The notes under the pieces are model-generated. The model saw only the letters and a program-made list of their open reading frames with translations. It made no database searches and was not told the origin of the DNA. A program made the translations under genes and the position numbers. From NCBI GenBank assembly GCA_947500445.1, contig CANMSB010000001.1, positions 124,001-188,000 on the forward strand: a DNA stretch of 64,000 nucleotides, in the 5' to 3' direction. Shown here one piece after another: positions 62,307 to 64,000 of the stretch. Position 1 is the stretch's first letter; each line of letters begins with the position of its first letter. Source of the DNA: an uncultured Flavobacteriaceae bacterium (GTDB taxonomy: Bacteria; Bacteroidota; Bacteroidia; Flavobacteriales; Flavobacteriaceae).

Positions 62307-64000
62307 ATGAATCAGACCTATACTCCATTATTACTTTGGTTTCGACAGTCGAAACTTTTCACATTGTTGTGCTGCGGTATCGGTTTGGGCGCGTATGCCC
62401 AATCGGAACCTTTTCAGTGCGATTACAATGCATACCTCTTCCAGTACAACGACATTTATGCTCTAGATCTTGCTTCGGGCAGCGCCTACTTGGTGGCCGA
62501 GGATATCACGAGCGGAAACGTAAATGCAGCGGCTTATAATAGCGCGGACGGTTACATCTGGGGATATCTTTCCACCCCTGCAAAGACCATTGTACGCATC
62601 GGGAAAAACTTTCAGACCGAATCGTACAATATTCCGGAACTTCCCGATTCCAACAACAAATATGTAGGCGATGTCAGTATCGACGGTATATATTACCTAA
62701 GATCGGGCTCTTCCACCTATTATTCCATTGATTTAAATCCAGAATCCAATACCTACCTGGAGTTTTTGAACAGTCATGTGCTCAATAAGAGTATCAGTGT
62801 TCACGATTGGGCCTTTAATGCTGTGGACGGTAAACTTTACACTGTTGAAAAAAATACCAACCACTTGTACCGGATTACTGCGGATACCGGTGATGTGGAG
62901 GATTTGGGAGAAGTTCCCATTTTGTCGGGACTTAACTATACCTATGGGGCAGTCTATTTCGACGCGGACGGTAACTTTTATGTATCCGCGAACCAGACTG
63001 GTTCGGTCTATATCATTTCCAACGTACAAAACGCGGTGGTGAACGGTATCAGTTCGAACATTTTTGCTTTTGGTCCTTCTAGTTCGTTGAACGATGGTGC
63101 GCGCTGCCCTACCGCACCCGTTCCCCAAGAAGATTGTATCAACGGTTTGGACGATGATGGTGACGGATTGGTCGACTGTGACGACCCTTCCTGTTCCGGT
63201 GTAAGTAGTTGCCCGGTAATTACCCCTACTTCCAGTGGTAATAACGGAGGTTTGGAAAGCAACGATCGTTTGGCCGGAGTCATCGGAAGAAGAAATTATC
63301 AACGGGCCAAAAGAGGATATCGTTTTGATAACCTGACGGCAAAACAGGTCAGGAAAAGCAAATCGTACAAAAAAGCGGGGAAATATTCAAAAAACAATAT
63401 ACCGCTAGCTACACTGGTGCCGCTTGGCGTAATTGGTGAAACGGAAACGGTGGAATCCACACCGACCGATTTATTGAACCTTACCAATGCATCGGAAATT
63501 TATACTGTCGATTATTTGAAAAATAAAGAAACAAAGGGTGCTCTTATGGTGATCAAGACCGAAAATGGGGTATACGAGCATAGTAAGTTCATCTGTGATC
63601 GTTTTCTGGGAGCGGAACTTTTATCGGTCTCCACGATCAACATTCAAGAGCATTCTTTTATCAAATCCATTATCAAACAAGCCGATGGCAGTATAGAGTA
63701 CGTACTGATGCTCTCCGCCCGTTTGAACGGGGACAATCAGTTTGTGGTGGAATCGCACTGGAACATCGATGCCTATGAGAAAGGCGCGGCTTTTTACAAT
63801 TTTCAGGTATGGGCCAATTCCGTGGATGACCTAGTGACGCTGGGCGAAGAAATTTTGGCCCTTTTGGCCGTAAATGCCCCGATAACCGATTACAAGGCCT
63901 CCACACCGCCACCGGTGTTCGTAAAGTCGGCACGGTATCGTAACGGTAGTCTTGAAATGGAGTTGGTCAATACCAATAAGAGTAATGCGATTCGCATGGA
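62307..64000 (+). CDS. Secreted protein with DUF6923-like propeller and MopE-like motif, 3' end outside window
   Basis: A reading frame of at least 564 codons that starts at ATG 62307 and is still open at the right edge. A signal sequence is plausible (KLFTLLCCGIGLGAYAQ, residues 16-32). Residues 33-265 look like a DUF6923 propeller (YLFQYNDIYALDLASGSAYLV, TKxTNHLYRITADTGDVEDLGE). Next is an Asp-rich motif of the MopE type, EDCINGLDDDGDGLVDCDDPSC (about 273-294), and then a Gly/Asn/Ser linker before GLESNDRLAGVIGRRNYQRAK, which recurs in large flavobacterial surface proteins. It is probably surface-exposed. The promoter was not identified with confidence. Confidence 0.8.
   Translation, partial: MNQTYTPLLLWFRQSKLFTLLCCGIGLGAYAQSEPFQCDYNAYLFQYNDIYALDLASGSAYLVAEDITSGNVNAAAYNSADGYIWGYLSTPAKTIVRIGKNFQTESYNIPELPDSNNKYVGDVSIDGIYYLRSGSSTYYSIDLNPESNTYLEFLNSHVLNKSISVHDWAFNAVDGKLYTVEKNTNHLYRITADTGDVEDLGEVPILSGLNYTYGAVYFDADGNFYVSANQTGSVYIISNVQNAVVNGISSNIFAFGPSSSLNDGARCPTAPVPQEDCINGLDDDGDGLVDCDDPSCSGVSSCPVITPTSSGNNGGLESNDRLAGVIGRRNYQRAKRGYRFDNLTAKQVRKSKSYKKAGKYSKNNIPLATLVPLGVIGETETVESTPTDLLNLTNASEIYTVDYLKNKETKGALMVIKTENGVYEHSKFICDRFLGAELLSVSTINIQEHSFIKSIIKQADGSIEYVLMLSARLNGDNQFVVESHWNIDAYEKGAAFYNFQVWANSVDDLVTLGEEILALLAVNAPITDYKASTPPPVFVKSARYRNGSLEMELVNTNKSNAIRM

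Overview
The window comes from a bacterium of the Bacteroidota, most likely a marine member of the Flavobacteriaceae. The evidence is a type IX secretion (T9SS) sorting domain on a large secreted protein, 2TM-domain proteins beside a LytS/LytTR pair, a LETM1-related biofilm-associated protein, many lipoprotein signal peptides, and promoter-like TAnnTTTG boxes in place of sigma-70 promoters. I cannot name the genus from sequence alone. There is no tRNA, rRNA, CRISPR array, prophage or insertion sequence that I can recognise, so this looks like ordinary chromosome with a few accessory patches.

Layout. 1-1415: a frameshifted acyl-CoA synthetase running off the left edge. 1.8-5.1 kb (+): a sensor kinase carrying a C-terminal 2TM domain, three small stand-alone 2TM proteins and a LytTR response regulator, in one operon. 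5.1-8.6 kb: a LETM1-related protein, a phospholipase A2-like lipoprotein, a 40-residue membrane peptide, a strong terminator and a Cu/Zn superoxide dismutase. 8.6-9.6 kb: a gene-poor stretch of 946 bp. 9.6-11.6 kb (+): a flavin-dependent halogenase homologue with a DUF1348 partner. 11.8-20.5 kb (mostly -): a YdeI-like protein, an alpha/beta hydrolase-OsmC fusion, a DUF2490 protein, an S9 peptidase interrupted by an amber codon, a large BNR-repeat protein and a methyltransferase. 20.5-29 kb: a tricorn-like S41 protease, a CDP-alcohol phosphatidyltransferase, a second YdeI-like protein, and a ThuA/sugar dehydrogenase/PKD/cytochrome c fusion. 29-37.5 kb (-): a hypothetical protein, a small multidrug export protein, an operon of VOC protein, M28 peptidase, M1 peptidase and nitrilase, then an MFS transporter with a propeller-SnoaL protein. 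37.7-41.9 kb: trehalose synthase/phosphatase divergent from a GH15 enzyme. 41.9-51.1 kb: a membrane-anchored winged-helix regulator divergent from a T9SS-exported carbohydrate-binding protein, a group II decarboxylase, and a GH78-like rhamnosidase. 51-53 kb: two envelope proteins. 53.2-62 kb (-): a fatty-acid beta-oxidation block (MarR regulator, fadN, a four-helix-bundle gene, fadA, fadE) next to an acyl-CoA synthetase. 62.3-64 kb: the start of a large secreted protein that runs off the right edge.

How the parts fit. The MarR-fadN-fadA-fadE order resembles the Bacillus fadNAE operon and has a perfect 34-bp palindrome at its promoter, so it is probably repressed by its own MarR protein. With the intact ligase at 60273-62045 it forms a full fatty-acid degradation route. 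The peptidases, the rhamnosidase, the T9SS carbohydrate-binding protein and the sugar dehydrogenase fusion fit a polymer-degrading marine lifestyle. Two genes are broken (a one-base frameshift in an A run and an in-frame TAG), and four genes (19595, 30104, 36264 and 48308) appear to start with TTG.

The less ordinary items are the 2TM kinase/2TM/LytTR operon, the halogenase-DUF1348 pair, the PLA2-like lipoprotein, the tandem 11-bp repeats in front of the membrane-bound regulator, the GACAT site cluster at 34.8-35.1 kb, and the repeat arrays around the four-helix-bundle gene in the fad operon.
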